A DNA stretch of 64,000 bases from Cercis canadensis (Eukaryota; Streptophyta; Magnoliopsida; Fabales; Fabaceae), in NCBI GenBank assembly GCA_003255065.1, contig QAOA01006734.1:56352-120351 (forward strand). Reading direction: 5' to 3'. Position 1 is the first letter of the stretch. Every line of letters begins with the position of its first letter. Both the position numbers and the translations under genes were made by a program. Positions 1 through 12,700 of the stretch are shown here, one piece after another. Below the pieces are notes generated by a model. It saw only the letters and a program-made list of their open reading frames with translations. It did not search any database and was not told the origin of the DNA.

Positions 1-671
1 TGTACTTGTTTGCTTGCTCGTGCTTGCTTGGCTACCCGGTTTGGCCCCATCATAATTCGAAAAAAAGGGACATCCGTCAATTCCTTATAGTTGCAGCCTA
101 TGAAAAATTTTTTCTAGCAGCCATTACGCACCGCCGGAAAATTTCACTGGCAGCCACCTACCGTCTTCAAAGCATTGGCTCTGGTTATGGGCAAGCTACT
201 CGGGAATTCTTGGGCAGGAGCAGGCCGTCAAAACGGCAAACACTCGTCAACCCAGCCCCTTTGATGAGCTGCCGAGGCTCCTCAAATTAATTAAGTTTAA
301 GGTCGGAGAGATGTCTAGAGGTCAATATGTCGGTCATGAGTGAGATTGTGACACTTGGGCAGGAGCAGGCCGTCAAAACGGCAAACACTCGTCAACCCAG
401 CCCCTTTCACTAGTCACCAGCCCCATTACCTCCGCAAATCCAACGGCACAGCCACCTTGTTGTTGCCGCACCCATTTGCCAATATATCACCACTGTGCAC
501 TTGTTTGCTTGCTCGTGTTTGCTTGGCTACCCAATTTGGACCCATCATAATCCAAAAAAAAGGGACATCCGTCAATTCCTTATAGTTTCAGCCTAGGGGA
601 AATTTTTTCCGGCAGCCATTGCGTGCCGCCGGTCCCCACCACCCACCGCCGACGGGGTGTGCCATGGTTGA
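1..671. repeat. Internally duplicated non-coding segment
   Basis: No gene is seen here. Positions 1-100 reappear at about 496-595 with a few substitutions. A 54-bp block at 209-262 is repeated without visible change at 354-407. The G+C content is higher than in the rest of the window. The segment meets Copia sequence at 671/672 with no n to mark a join. It may be part of an unidentified repeat. I do not recognise the family. Confidence 0.6.
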
Positions 672-1032
672 TTCTCTCAGGAGGAGTGGTTGAGGCAAAA
701 CACAGGCATCCAAAGACTTTAAATGCTATATATGGTGGTTCTTTATGAAATAATAGCTCATAAGGAGAATGATTTCGAAGTAATGCAGAAGGAGTTCTGT
801 TGATGAGAAATGCAGTTGTATTTAAACACTCTCCCCAGAAATGAAGTGGAACTTTTGACTGGAACAATAATGCTCGTGCCACATTCAGTAGATGCTGATG
901 TTTTCTCTCCACTACTGAGTTTTGTTCAGGTCAAAAAGGACAGGAAAATTGATGGACTGTGCCCTCATTTTGCATGAAATCAGTGAGTTGTAACTCTTTT
1001 GCATTATCTGATCTGAAGTTCTTGATGTTGCT
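672..1032 (-). repeat. 361-bp copy of integrase region, duplicated at 5321-5681
   Basis: This stretch matches 5321-5681 at a constant offset of 4649, and I see no difference by eye. It encodes the end of a Copia integrase on the minus strand (a family segment with [10 protein letters not shown] and FWGE). The second copy ends exactly at the n at 5682. Such perfect identity at the two outer ends of one retroelement block suggests either a very recent tandem duplication or overlapping contig ends. Confidence 0.85.
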
Positions 1033-3033
1033 ATCAAATTATGTCTTGACATATTTGAAAAAATTTATAACTGTAACACTTGCTTTTGCCTTAGTTTGGA
1101 GCATATAAATCCATGTAAATCATGTGCAATCATCAACTAATGTAAGAAAGTATCTCTTACCATCATGTGTGCAATGATTATAAGGGCCCCATACATCACC
1201 ATGAACAAGATCAAAAGGTGAAGAGGAAAAATTATTTTGTGAAATGAAAGATAGTCTACGAAGTTTAGATAGAGGACAAATGGAACAATTTTTGGAAGAA
1301 TAATGTGCAGAACAAGAAAAAGGGATTTTATTACTAACAACTTTCAATACTTTGTCTGACAAGTGACCTAGTCTAGCATGCCATAATTGTGCATGACTGG
1401 AAAAATCTGATACTGAGTTTACAAGGAGTTTTGAATCTGATACAGGTAATATTTCTGAAGAGAAACTTGAGATAGCAGATTTGGTATTAGTGATTGCTTG
1501 CACATCATGTCCTTTGGTTTGAAAAATGTAAAGACCTTTACACAGCTCACCCTTGCCAATCACCCCCGACTTGTGGATGTCCTGGATGAGGAAGGTGTTA
1601 GTGTGAAAAGTTATAGTATATGGGGAATGATGTAGCAATGCACTTACTGAGATAAGGTTAACATAGAATTTTGGTATAAAAAGCACTTCTGTCAAAAGAA
1701 AATGCGAAGCTAACATGACAGTGCCTATGGCTAACACTGAGACCTTAGTTTTGTTTGGAAGAATAACATAACGATTTCTAAGTGACTTGTATGAAACAAA
1801 AAATTGCAGAGAGCATGCAATGTGTGAAGTTGCTCCTGAATCTATGATCCAAGAACATGGACTATTCTGGAAATTTTGACTATTGGCAGAAAAAATCATA
1901 CCATTAACATTGGTGTTGGTGTTTGCATCATCCACCTCAAGATGATTTGTTTGTGATAACTGGGACTGAAGTAAGTGCATCAGTTGATGATATTGCTGCG
2001 AAGTCATATGAAATGGCTCTTGAGGTTGATCAGAAGCAAGAAGCATTGAGTCACCAACTTGATTGACATTTCCAGCATGAGTGTTTTTACCCTTCTTATA
2101 TCCAGGTGTGTATCCAGGTGGATAGCCATATAACTTGTAACATTTGTCCTTGGTATGTCCAAGAATTCCACAATGTGCACTCATTGGTCTATCCTTCTTG
2201 ACATACTTAGGTTTTCCTTCGTTATTTTGCCTTTGACCCGAGACTGCATAAGCCATTTGTGCTTCATTTTGAGCAGCAGATAAACCAAGTTCCCTTTGTT
2301 TTTCTTCTTGAATTATCAAAGAGAAAACTTGATTAATGGGGGGCAGAGGATCCTTCAGTAGTATCTGACCTCTTACATGAGAATATGAATCATTGAGTCT
2401 CATTAGGAAGCATAGAACGTATTCTTGAAGTAGATGCTCAATTACTGGTTTAGCACCTCCACAATTGTAGTTGCAAACAGGACAATATTCAGCTAATTCT
2501 TCCCAAATTCCCTTCAATTTGGTGAAGTATTGCCCTACTATCATTGATCCTTGTGAAAGATTCACCAATTCTTTCATTAGTTGAAAGATTCTTGGACCAT
2601 TTTGTTGTTGATATCTTTCTTAAAGGTCTCTCCAAATATCAGCAGCAGTGGCCGAATAGATCACACTTGCAGTGATCTCCTTTGACACATAATTCAACAA
2701 CCATGAGGCAACAATGTTATTATTCCGCTGCCAAGCCAAAAGACGAGAAGCATTGCTTGCATCAGGGATTTGAATCGATCCATCCACAAAACCAAGTTTG
2801 TTTTTGGCCAATAATGTCATACGCATGGCTCGACGTCATGAATTGTAATTATCTCTAGTGAGCACTTGCGACACCACAGTAAACCCCGGAGAATCCGAAG
2901 GATGAAGAAAGAAAGGATTTGAAGCATCATTAATGGTGGAATTCGCCATTAATAACTTGAACGAGAAGAGCAAAGAAAGACAATGAACTTGATGTTATGG
3001 AGTTTCAATGCACAAAGACGGAAGAGCAGAATT
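1033..3033 (-). mobile_element. Copia-1 fossil, gag, protease and integrase part
   Basis: Ty1/Copia internal region on the minus strand. Reading from high to low coordinates, it shows a gag region (about 2826-2100) with a zinc-knuckle-like stretch (HCGILGHTKDKC). An aspartic protease motif (WIIDSGATSHI, about 1850) follows. Then come a GAG-pre-integrase region (LWHARLGHLS) and the start of the integrase core (GDVWGPYNH, LVDDCT). The element is degraded, with a few breaks in its reading frames. It starts beside the primer-binding site at 3034-3045, so the LTR at 3046-3311 serves as its 5' LTR. No second LTR is found to the left. Confidence 0.85.
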
Positions 3034-3045
3034 GCTCTGATACCA
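3034..3045 (-). other. Primer-binding site of Copia-1
   Basis: On the minus strand this reads TGGTATCAGAGC, complementary to the 3' end of initiator tRNA-Met, the usual primer for plant Copia elements. It abuts the LTR end with no spacer and so fixes the LTR boundary at 3046. Confidence 0.85.
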
Positions 3046-3311
3046 TATTGAATCTTGGAATGAACAAGATGAACCAGAAAATAAAGAGAACAGAAAACAA
3101 TCAGAATGAAAACTGAATTGAAAATGATTACTGTGTACTGAAAAATGGATCACAAGCACATATATATATAGCCAACTAAAGTGGCTTACACCAGAAGCTT
3201 TCCCTCTTTTGTATAACTGAATTAGTTAACTAACTAACTTAGTAAACGTGCAACTTGCCAGCTGTAGCCAGCTGTACTAACAACTTGAACCATTCACATG
3301 CGTGTCTAATA
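3046..3311 (-). repeat. Copia-1 LTR (266 bp) with TA...TA ends
   Basis: The single LTR of the Copia-1 block. In element orientation it begins TATTAGACAC and ends TTCAATA, not the usual TG...CA. The purine tract GAGGGGGAA lies just outside one end (3312-3320) and the primer-binding site outside the other. The LTR therefore closes one half-element and opens the other. A diverged solo copy at 27255-27548, bounded by a 5-bp target duplication, independently confirms the same ends. Confidence 0.85.
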
Positions 3312-5681
3312 TTCCCCCTCAAGGTGGGAGATAAATGTCTAATACTCCCATCTTGGACAATAAATAACGAAATTGAGTGGCAGGGATGGCTTTTTTTAGC
3401 AAGTCAGCAATCTGGTGTTGGGATTTAACATGAACTAATTTGATAAAACTATAACTGACATGTTCCCAAATGAAATGATAGTCAATGTCAACATGTTTTG
3501 ACCTGCCATGAGACATTGGATTGGATGCTAGATGGATTGCAGACTGGTTATCGCAGAAGACCATCACAGATGAAACAAGAAGTTCAAAAATGCTACAGAG
3601 TTGCTTTAGCCAAAGTAATTCACTTGTAACACTAGCCAAAGCACGATACTCTGCATCTGCTGAAGACCTTGAAACAGTTGGTTGTCTCTTAGATTTCCAA
3701 CTGATAGGAGAATTGCCAATGAATACACAATAGCCAGTTGTTGACCTTCTAGTGTCAAGACAGCTTCCCCAGTCTGCATCAGCATAAGCTGTAATGTTAA
3801 GAGAGGCATTTGAAGGGAAAAATAACCCTTGACCAGGATTGGACTTGAGATACTGCAACAAATGTAGACAGCAGTCAAGTGAGGAGTGCGAGGATTGGAC
3901 ATATACTGACTTAACTTGTTAACAGTGTAAGTAATATCAGGTCTGGATATAGTAAGGTACATCAGTCTTCTAATGAGTCTGTGATACGGGAAGGCATCAG
4001 GTAATAAATCTCCATCTGTTTTGCTAAGCTTTAGGTTATGTTCCATGGGAACTGGAAGAGGCTTTGAAGCTGCAAAACCAGTATCTTCAAGTAATTGCAG
4101 AATATAATTGCGTTGTGAAAGATGGATGCCTTTTGCTGAGTGTGCAGTCTCTAAACCAAGAAAATATTGCAAATCACCAAGGACTTTGAGCTTGAACAAG
4201 GACTGAAGGAGATGTTGAACTCTATGGACACACTTGAGATTAGGGCCGGCAATGATAATGTCATCGACATAAACAAGTAAAATGACAAGGGATGATCCTT
4301 TTCCAATGGTGAACAGTGAATAATCACTGTGAGATTGAAGAAAACCGTGCTGAAGCAGTGTAGTGGAAAACTTATGGAACCACTGCCTTGAGGCTTGCCT
4401 TAAGCCATAAAAATACTTCGTTAGTTTACAAACCAGATTCTCCCCCTTAGTGTGATAACCCAAAGGTAGTTGCATGTAAACTTCCTCAAATAAATCCCCA
4501 TTCAAGAAAGCATTGTTGACATCTAATTGGACCATGGTCCATCGTTTGACAACTGCAACTGTAAGAAGTAACCTTACTGTTGTGATTTTTGCAACTAGGG
4601 AGAAAGTGTCTAGGAAATCGATCCCAACTTGTTGAGTGTACCCTTTGGCCACTAACCTGGCCTTATATCTATCCAAACTTCCATCTCCTTTATACTTAAC
4701 TTTGTAGATCCACTTGCAGCCTACTGATTGCTTGCCTTTTGGAAGGGGAACAATTTTTCAGGTGTCATTAGCCTCGAGTGCAGCAATTTCTTCAGCCATG
4801 GCTTGCCTCCATTTAGGATGCTTGACTGCTTGGTGGTAGTATTGAGGTTCAAAAATAGAAGATACCTGCATAATGAAGTTTTTGTAGGATGGTGAGAGTC
4901 TATGATAGGAAATGGATTGTTGGATGGGATATGCTGTTTTGGTATGGGAAGTAGTATTACAGATGTAATCTTGTAAGTAAGTGGGGGTTCTGATAGTTCT
5001 AGCGGTTTTTCTTTGAGAAAAAGTAGTAGGTTGATCAGGATCAGGTATTTCGTCGTGTACATGTTCTACAATTGATGGAATGGTGAGAGAAGGATTATGA
5101 ACTGAATTAGGTTCTAGATGCAGGGTAGGGACAACTGTGTCAGAAAATAAATCTATGGGTTCAGAGGTTTGGATAGTGTGAAAAGGGAAGATTTGCTCAT
5201 GAAATAGTACATCTCTGGATATAAAAAACTTCTTGGTGTGAATGTTATAAAGCTTGTACCCTTTGTAACCAATAAGGTAGCCTATGAATATTGCTGGTAT
5301 GGCTCTAGGGGTAAATTTGTTTCTCTCAGGAGGAGTGGTTGAGGCAAAACACAGGCATCCAAAGACTTTAAATGCTATATATGGTGGTTCTTTATGAAAT
5401 AATAGCTCATAAGGAGAATGATTTCGAAGTAATGCAGAAGGAGTTCTGTTGATGAGAAATGCAGTTGTATTTAAACACTCTCCCCAGAAATGAAGTGGAA
5501 CTTTTGACTGGAACAATAATGCTCGTGCCACATTCAGTAGATGCTGATGTTTTCTCTCCACTACTGAGTTTTGTTCAGGTCAAAAAGGACAGGAAAATTG
5601 ATGGACTGTGCCCTCATTTTGCATGAAATCAGTGAGTTGTAACTCTTTTGCATTATCTGATCTGAAGTTCTTGATGTTGCT
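3312..5681 (-). mobile_element. Copia-1 fossil, integrase end, RT and RNase H part
   Basis: Minus-strand Ty1/Copia pol. It holds the integrase C-terminal part (5561-4758) and reverse transcriptase (about 4740-3860) with [12 protein letters not shown] and the catalytic YVDDIIIAG. RNase H (3861-3319) follows, with [17 protein letters not shown] and an SADAEYRA motif. A polypurine tract and the LTR come directly after it. The piece is lightly degraded, with a few breaks. It ends at the n at 5682. Together with the left part it forms an internal - LTR - internal arrangement in place of the normal LTR - internal - LTR. Confidence 0.85.
5321..5681 (-). repeat. Right-hand copy of the 361-bp duplication
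   Basis: Identical by eye to 672-1032. It is truncated at the ambiguous base 5682, after which unrelated host sequence begins. Confidence 0.85.
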
Positions 5682-5682
5682 N

Positions 5683-8600
5683 GCACTCCACCGAATGCAG
5701 CCATAATTCTTGACTTGTGTTTTCACTTCACACGGCTACAAAATTACAAAGTCTTCACTTCAGATTCATAGGCACAACTAAAAAATTGCATAAGGAGACA
5801 AAGTTTCAACTCCATTAAATGCCACCAAATGCAGCATTTACTCTTGTATAGTTCTTCTATTTCAAGCCATGCGGAAGTCATCTCAAAGTGGAGTTAATAT
5901 GGTGTCATAACTTTTTGACTTTTGTTGCAAATTTTAAGCTACCATGTTTTACTTTAACAGGAACAGATTTGAAAACTTTGAGAGACAAAAAGAAAACAAC
6001 AGATGGTAGAGAAATACCTCTTCAGGAAAATTGTGATGGTCGGTATAGCTGTTCTACAGAATCTTCTTCATCAATTCGGTAAATTGAGACTGCGAGGGAT
6101 TTGGAAATACGTTGTTTTTTCAAAAAAAATAAAATTTGGTTGGCTTATGGAAGTAAGTTGTTTTCCGGTGTAGAGTATCGTCCTAAGCCTGATTGGCTTA
6201 AGGCAGCTAATGAGGAACCTATAGACCAAAATGCTAGCTTGAATTGTCTTAATATTCAATTTTTAGAGTTTATATCCAATCCCCACATATCTGAAGTGAG
6301 ACTTGGGTTATCTCAATCTCTCCCGCTCAAAAGATTAAACGTCTTGTTAGACCCAATAGATGGCTTCCTGCCCTAATTTTCACCAAGTTATGTGGGATAT
6401 ACACACTCCAGTCTGCTTGCACGCTTTGAAGTCACGTGTTCACATACGTTTGCGTCTATATTAGTTGCCAAAATATCTCACACTTTAGTGATTTCTCTAA
6501 TGAAAAATATTATTTATATACTACAATTTCATACTACATTAGGCTCTGTGCTATTTAACAAAAGTTCTGAGTGAATTCAATTAAAGTAGTAAAGTGATTG
6601 GCAAATGTGATATAAAATTGTATGGAATTATGATGAGAGTAACATAACTCTTCCATATCATGCCTTAAGCTTGGTTGGCCCAAGACAACTAAGTTTAAAA
6701 GGAACCACATCGCATAAAAGGGTAGCTTAAGACTATGTAGTTAATTCTTAGTGTTTATACATCATTCTATCCTCACAGATCCATTATGTGACTCTGTGTG
6801 TCACAGGGAGAAATCAGAATAATAAGTAATTTTGGTTTATAAAATCACTTAATCCAAGGTAATTCCACCCATATATCTTCATTTTACTAAACAAAAACAA
6901 GATTAATTTTTGGTTAAAATAATATAAAGTATAATAAAAGATTATGTGATTATTATTAAAATATACATATACAAAATCTACCGTTCTCGTTAAATCAATC
7001 TATCGTCCATCTTCATTTTATTTTGAAATTTTCTCACCAATATTATTTTCGGATAGACAATCCATCACAATTAAAACTGACTTTCTAATAATGTTAGTTA
7101 TATTTTTTCAATATTTTTGGCGTTAAGATACTCCTCATGCAATACATTATTCAATAATCTCTAATTAAATTGATTGTTTGGTAGAAAGATAAATGTTAGT
7201 TATATTTTTTAATAATTGTTTTCAGCGTTTTGATGCTCCTAGCTTGTGCAAAACATTATTCAATAATCTCTCTAATAAAATTAATTTGTTGGAAGAAAGA
7301 TGTAATTTTTTTTTTTTTTGTTATATAAGAATGTAATGCACTGAGAAAATGAGATGAAAGTACATAGTAAAAATAGAACACATGATATCAAAACCTCTAA
7401 TTCCTATAACTAGATCGAGGAAGTATCACTAGAGACACATGTTATCAATAGAAATTTGTAATACAGTTTGTCCAACTTCTATGTTCTGTGTTGTCTTCTT
7501 CTAACTTACCACTTGCGTTACCTTTCAAGTTTTCATAATGAAAGGAAGTTAAAGGACAATAATATTGCTCGCAAATAACTGAACTAGATGAAGTTTTCTT
7601 TTCTTTTACAGTGAAAAGGATGGCTTTCTTTTGTAGCAAAAAAATTCTTTGGAAAACGCCAAATGTTTAGCTTCTGAAGTCTGAAGCAAAACAACAACAA
7701 AAATTTCTTCCTCCCCCCTCCCCCTTTTCTAGAACTTAAAATTCCTAATTCTTGAAATTTTTTCTTTATTTTTTTTAAATAGTAAACTCGGAATTAGTAA
7801 TTCATTAAACTTTAATATTTGAATTAGACTCGCATCTAAAAAAAAAAAATTTAAGAAAAAAATTGAATTAGACTCAATTAATTTTTTTTTTTTTAACAAC
7901 TCATTTAATTTGGCTAATTTTTGTGTGGTTTGATGAGAAAAATAACAATTTGTCTAGTATCTCTCATCCTTAATTTTCAAACTCTTTCAGAAAGAAAAGT
8001 ATGCATGTAGTGTAAATCTTATAAAGAAATTTCATAGATTATTAACATTACACACGAAACAAACTATAAATAAATTAAAATATTAAGTTAGTACATTGAT
8101 TTATTAAAGAATAATTTGTACATAAAAATTCTATAATTTTAATAATTCTATAGACAATTGTAGAAAGATTAAGAGAAATCACAAGTCATCACTAGTAATC
8201 GTTTTGAGAAACATTCAACCAGCTTTAATTTGTTCATTAGCATATATGATAACCATAATTTTAACGAGATAACTAAAATGAATTTCGTTATATGGATCCT
8301 ATCAAATAAATAAAATCCTAGAGCTTCCTTACAGTAAACAAGCACCCATTTTGGTCTCTACGACTATCTATTCCTTGTTTATAACCGTGCAATTTTCTTT
8401 CGTGTATATGTTTCATTCTTTCAATTATTATCAAACAGTAAGACGGAAAAAAAGAAACAATTTTCTCTATTCTTTAGCTTAATTCTTCCTTCTCTAATCT
8501 CTATCGAACACACGCTCAACACAAATTCCATTACTATGGACTCGTTGGCATGATCAAAGTTCAGACTTTTTGGAGCAATGCCGTGAATGAAGGGTTGTGA

Positions 8601-9544
8601 AGTCTGGAAAAGGAGACTCTATAGACTTTTTGGAGCAATGCCGTTAATGTTGATCTTCTTTTCCTTCCTCCTTTTCAGTTTGTCTACAATTCTCCACGTG
8701 CTCAGTGAGAATACTTCAGTCACATTCTTGAGGAAACTATGCATTGCTTGAGATTATGATAGAAAGAGAAATCCTGTTTTCTATTTGAGTCACCAACTTG
8801 CGTTGACTAGAGTAAATTTGGGTCCCTTTAGAAACATGTAAACTACAAGGAATTTATCTCTGCACTTGACTTGTGGATGCTTAAAGTCTATTAAATAGTA
8901 CTATCAGAGATGGTAATACATTAAACTTTAATATTTGAATTAGACTACCGTAAAAAAAAACAATTTGATTAGACTCAATTAAAAGCTTCTATTTTCTTAA
9001 CAACTCATTTAATTTGGCTCATTTTGTGTGGTTAGATGATAAAAATAACAATGTGTCTAAACTTTCTCATCCTTAAATTTTAAACTCTTGCAGAAAGAGA
9101 AGTATGGACAGTAGTGTAAATCCTATAAAGAAATTTCATAAATTATTAACATTACACACACAATATTAAGTTAACATTAAACACCAAAGTTTCTGCTCTG
9201 ACAATTGTTTTTCTCTATGTTCCTCTTTAGAGACTTTTTTGTCTCTTCCTATTATCTAAAAAAGAATCATCTGGATCTTCTTAAGAAGTAATACTATTTT
9301 ATATACTAATTCTTACATTGGTTTATATTAATTCAATTTACTTTAATTAATATAAAAAGTTTTTAACATTGATTAAAAACTTTTTATATTAAATGAGAAT
9401 AAATTAATCTATATTATATTTAAACATTAAATAAAATATAAAAATAACGATTCAAAAAAAAAAAACATGTTAACTTTTACGTAAGCCTTGATGTGGACTT
9501 CACTTCATAGTTTAAAAAAATAAAAACCGCGTTAACATTTTTTT
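5683..9544. other. Intergenic, start of array unit A
   Basis: No convincing gene. From about 5960 the sequence is shared with unit B: 5960-6640 matches 16470-16657 plus 17761-18120, and 7237-7310 matches 18127-18200. Unit B therefore lacks the equivalent of roughly 6560-7237. The region is AT-rich and holds a direct repeat of about 100 bp (around 7091-7190 and 7194-7300) and a short repeat around 8566-8640. The open frames at 5888-6574 are not conserved between units and look non-coding. Confidence 0.6.
7796..9175. repeat. Direct repeat pair about 1.1 kb apart
   Basis: About 250 bp at 7800-8060 reappears at 8918-9165. Both contain a stretch with TTTAATATTTGAATTAGACT followed by AACTCATTTAATTTGGCT, and both end in a run before ATTACACAC. 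The copies differ by many substitutions and small indels, so the duplication is old. No coding potential is seen. Confidence 0.65.
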
Positions 9545-9761
9545 TACTACCATTGAATAGGAACCTCATCCCTCTTCTTTAAACCATTCCACTGTTGGAC
9601 TGTTGGGTACAACTGAGCTGGGATCTCTCTTGCTTTCGTATTTTCCCCACTGGTACAATCTTTCACATCTCTTAAATTGCTTTTTTTGATTAATTCTAGT
9701 ATTATTCTCTCTCTGAAATTTTTTGGCCTTTTGGTTTTTGCCATGCTTAATTCTGTCGGAA
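9545..9761 (+). promoter_or_regulatory. Conserved 5' leader of TNL-A
   Basis: About 215 bp directly upstream of the TNL-A start codon is strongly conserved in front of TNL-B (19246-19460) and TNL-C (28632-28847). It is pyrimidine-rich with short T runs and has no shared open frame. Its position and conservation suggest promoter or 5' untranslated sequence. I see no clear TATA box and cannot place the transcription start. Confidence 0.45.
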
Positions 9762-12700
9762 ATGGCAAGCTATTGCCTTAGAAACGCTCTTGGGACAAGA
9801 ATGTGGGAAGTTTACCTGAAACGTTCTTGGATTTTCTTGACCATCTGCTGTGTGTTAATGTTACCTCTCATCATATTCACATCCACCTTGTTGAAGCTTT
9901 TGGGACACACTTCAGACTTGGCTCTGTTTACTGGGGTTTTGACGCTTTTTCTTGGACTCTTGGGCTACACAGCCTTTCATTGGAGTCCAAAAATTTGGTA
10001 TAATTTAACATTTGAGGCATTTTCTGACCCTTGATTTATCTCACTATATAGATATCTGATTCTAAACTCAAAATCTGCGGTTACTGATTAATAAATACAT
10101 TTCACTGATGAATCTTCATTATGAACGATCCAATTTATGCTAACTCATATTTTATTTTTGTTGTTAGTTCAAAGAGAGTGACTGTTCCAATCTTAATTGG
10201 TGCTTCTTCTGCTGATGAAGTTGCTGATGATCCTTGTCCTCCTCAGTCCAATTATGAAGTGTTCATCAGCTTCAGAGGAGAAGATACACGAGACAATTTT
10301 ACGAGTCATCTTTATGATGCACTATGCAAGAAAAGGATTAAAACTTTCATAGATAACAGACTCAATAGAGGAGAAGAGATCTCGTCAACACTTCTAAAAA
10401 CAATAGAAGAGTCAGAGATTTTTGTGATAATTTTTTCCAAAGATTATGCTTCTTCAACATGGTGCTTGGATGAACTTGTAAAAATACTTGAATGCAAAGA
10501 GAGATATGGAAGGCTCATCATACCTGTTTTCTATAACGTAGATCCATCAAATGTAAGGAAACAGACTGGGAGTTATGCTGATTCATTTTTTAAACATAAG
10601 AAGAGATTTAAAAATGATATGGACAAAGTGTGCAATTGGAAGGCTGCTCTGACACAAGCAACCAATCTCTCTGGGTTGGATTCAACCAAAATAAGGTAAC
10701 ATCATTTCAATCTTTTAGTTCCATTCATGAATCATATGAAGAATTTTATAGTTAAATTTTTTAGGAACACTTAAAAAATACTTCCAAGTTTGAGTTTTGT
10801 GGTTCGTTCACAATGGTCTCAGTCTTATATTTTTCCCCTTTCGATTCTTTCAAGTCGTCTTGTTACTTTTGCTTACTTACCCGATGTGTATATAATCAAC
10901 ATGTCTAGTTGTCTTTACACAATATATCAAACAAGAGTGGTGTGAACTTTTAAAAAAAAATTATTGGGAGAATTATTGTTAGGGGACACAAATAGAAAAG
11001 AATTCTAGGCGGGAGACTGAATAAAGATTTTCAATTTGGTGACACTAAAATTTAAATTTTCAAATTTGTTCTTTGTTGACCAATAGTCATTGTATATGAA
11101 CAATGATTATTCTATGTTTCTTAGTAGTTATCATTGAGGGTAATTTTAGAAATTAACTTTGAAGTGTCACCAAGTTAGACACTTTTTGTTTCTTTTAGTC
11201 GCTGACTTAGAATTCTTTTCTATTTGAGTTATCAAACAATAATTCTCTCAAAATTATTTGTAGGTGTCAAAAGTTGTCTTAATTATTGTTAAAATCCATA
11301 ATGAAATAGCAATTGATTTAGTTTTCAAGGAAATGTTTCTCTATGGTACGTCTTGCAAAATAATACACTGATGTGCATAGCAAGAGTTTGTAACTTCCGT
11401 TTTCTTTTTTGTTTTTATTCTAAACTTATGTAGCTTTCGTTTTAAATGTGTAACTTATATTACTAATTTATTTAATAAAATTATATATAAATTTTTCAAA
11501 AAGCAAGTGTAACTTTTCAAAACACCAAGAAATTACATATTTTATTTTAAATAAAACAGTTACTTAAATAGACAAAAAAAAAGTGTCCTTTTGTACCATA
11601 TATTATTAATATCTAGTACCGTTCCTAATAATGTTTCCTTTAATTCTTTTTTCCTTAATTCTTTTTTCTTACTCTCACCCCTTTCCCCTTTTACATATGT
11701 AATAGGCCTGAACCAAAACTTATTGGGAAAATTGTGAAAGATGTTTTAAGGAAATTGAAGCGTAACTCATCATATGATTTAGAAGGACTGGTTGGCATTC
11801 ATGACCATATTTCAGCAGTTGAATCATTTTTAAACATTGGGTCACAAGATGTTAGAATTGTGGGAATATGGGGCATGGGCGGAATAGGTAAGACAACAAT
11901 TGCCGAGGCAATATTTCACAAGCTGCAAGCTCAATTTGAATCTTGCTCCTTTGTTTTAAGTGTTCAAGAGCAAATATCAAGAATTGGACTAGACGACATA
12001 CGAGATAAATATCTTCAACAACTCCTAGAGGAAGAAGATATTGGTGTGCATAGTTTCAGATCGCTTTTTGTTAAAAAATTACTTCAACAGAAAAAGATTA
12101 TTCTTGTTCTTGATGATGTCACCAAGTCGACGCAAATTGAAGATTTAATCAGAAAGCGTGATTGGTTTGGGCTAGGAAGTAGAATCATTATAACAAGTAG
12201 AGACATGGAGGTGCTTAGGACTGCTAATACCGATGAAATATATCATGTTAAGGAGATGAGTTTCGATGATGCCCTTCAACTCTTCAGTATAAAAGCCTTT
12301 AAACAAGACCTGCCAATCAAAGACTATGCGGAATTGTTGAAAGAGGCAGTGAATTATTGTGAAGGCATTCCATTGGCTCTTAAAGTTTTGGGCTCCTTTC
12401 TTTGTGGTCGAACAAAACACGAGTGGGAGAGTGCTTTGAAAAGACTACAAAAAGCTCCTCATATGGAAATTTTTGATGTGCTAAGATTAAGTTTCGATGG
12501 ACTTGATGATGATGAGAAAGAAATATTTCTTGACATAGCACTCCTCCATGAAGGAAACCATAAAAGTAATGTAAAAGAATTACTAGTTAGCTGTGGTTTC
12601 TTCGCAGATATTAGTATAAGTGTTCTTATCAATAGGTCCCTCATTTCTATTCGGGATGATCTAGTGGTGATGCATGATTTGATAAAGGCAATGGGCCGAG

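Noticed and set aside
6101-6376. 91-codon frame with the look of a small protein
   Set aside because: The matching DNA in unit B is interrupted by the 1.1-kb insertion and by changes that do not respect codons.
9803-10003. Open frame starting MGSLPETFLDFLDHLL, repeated in the other two TNL copies
   Set aside because: It is the second frame of the membrane-hairpin exon. The hairpin frame has the correct splice phase to TIR, and this one does not.
12172-12420. Minus-strand open frames within the NB-ARC exons (also 21865-22140 and 32288-32563)
   Set aside because: They are antisense to clear NB-ARC coding sequence and are conserved only because that exon is.
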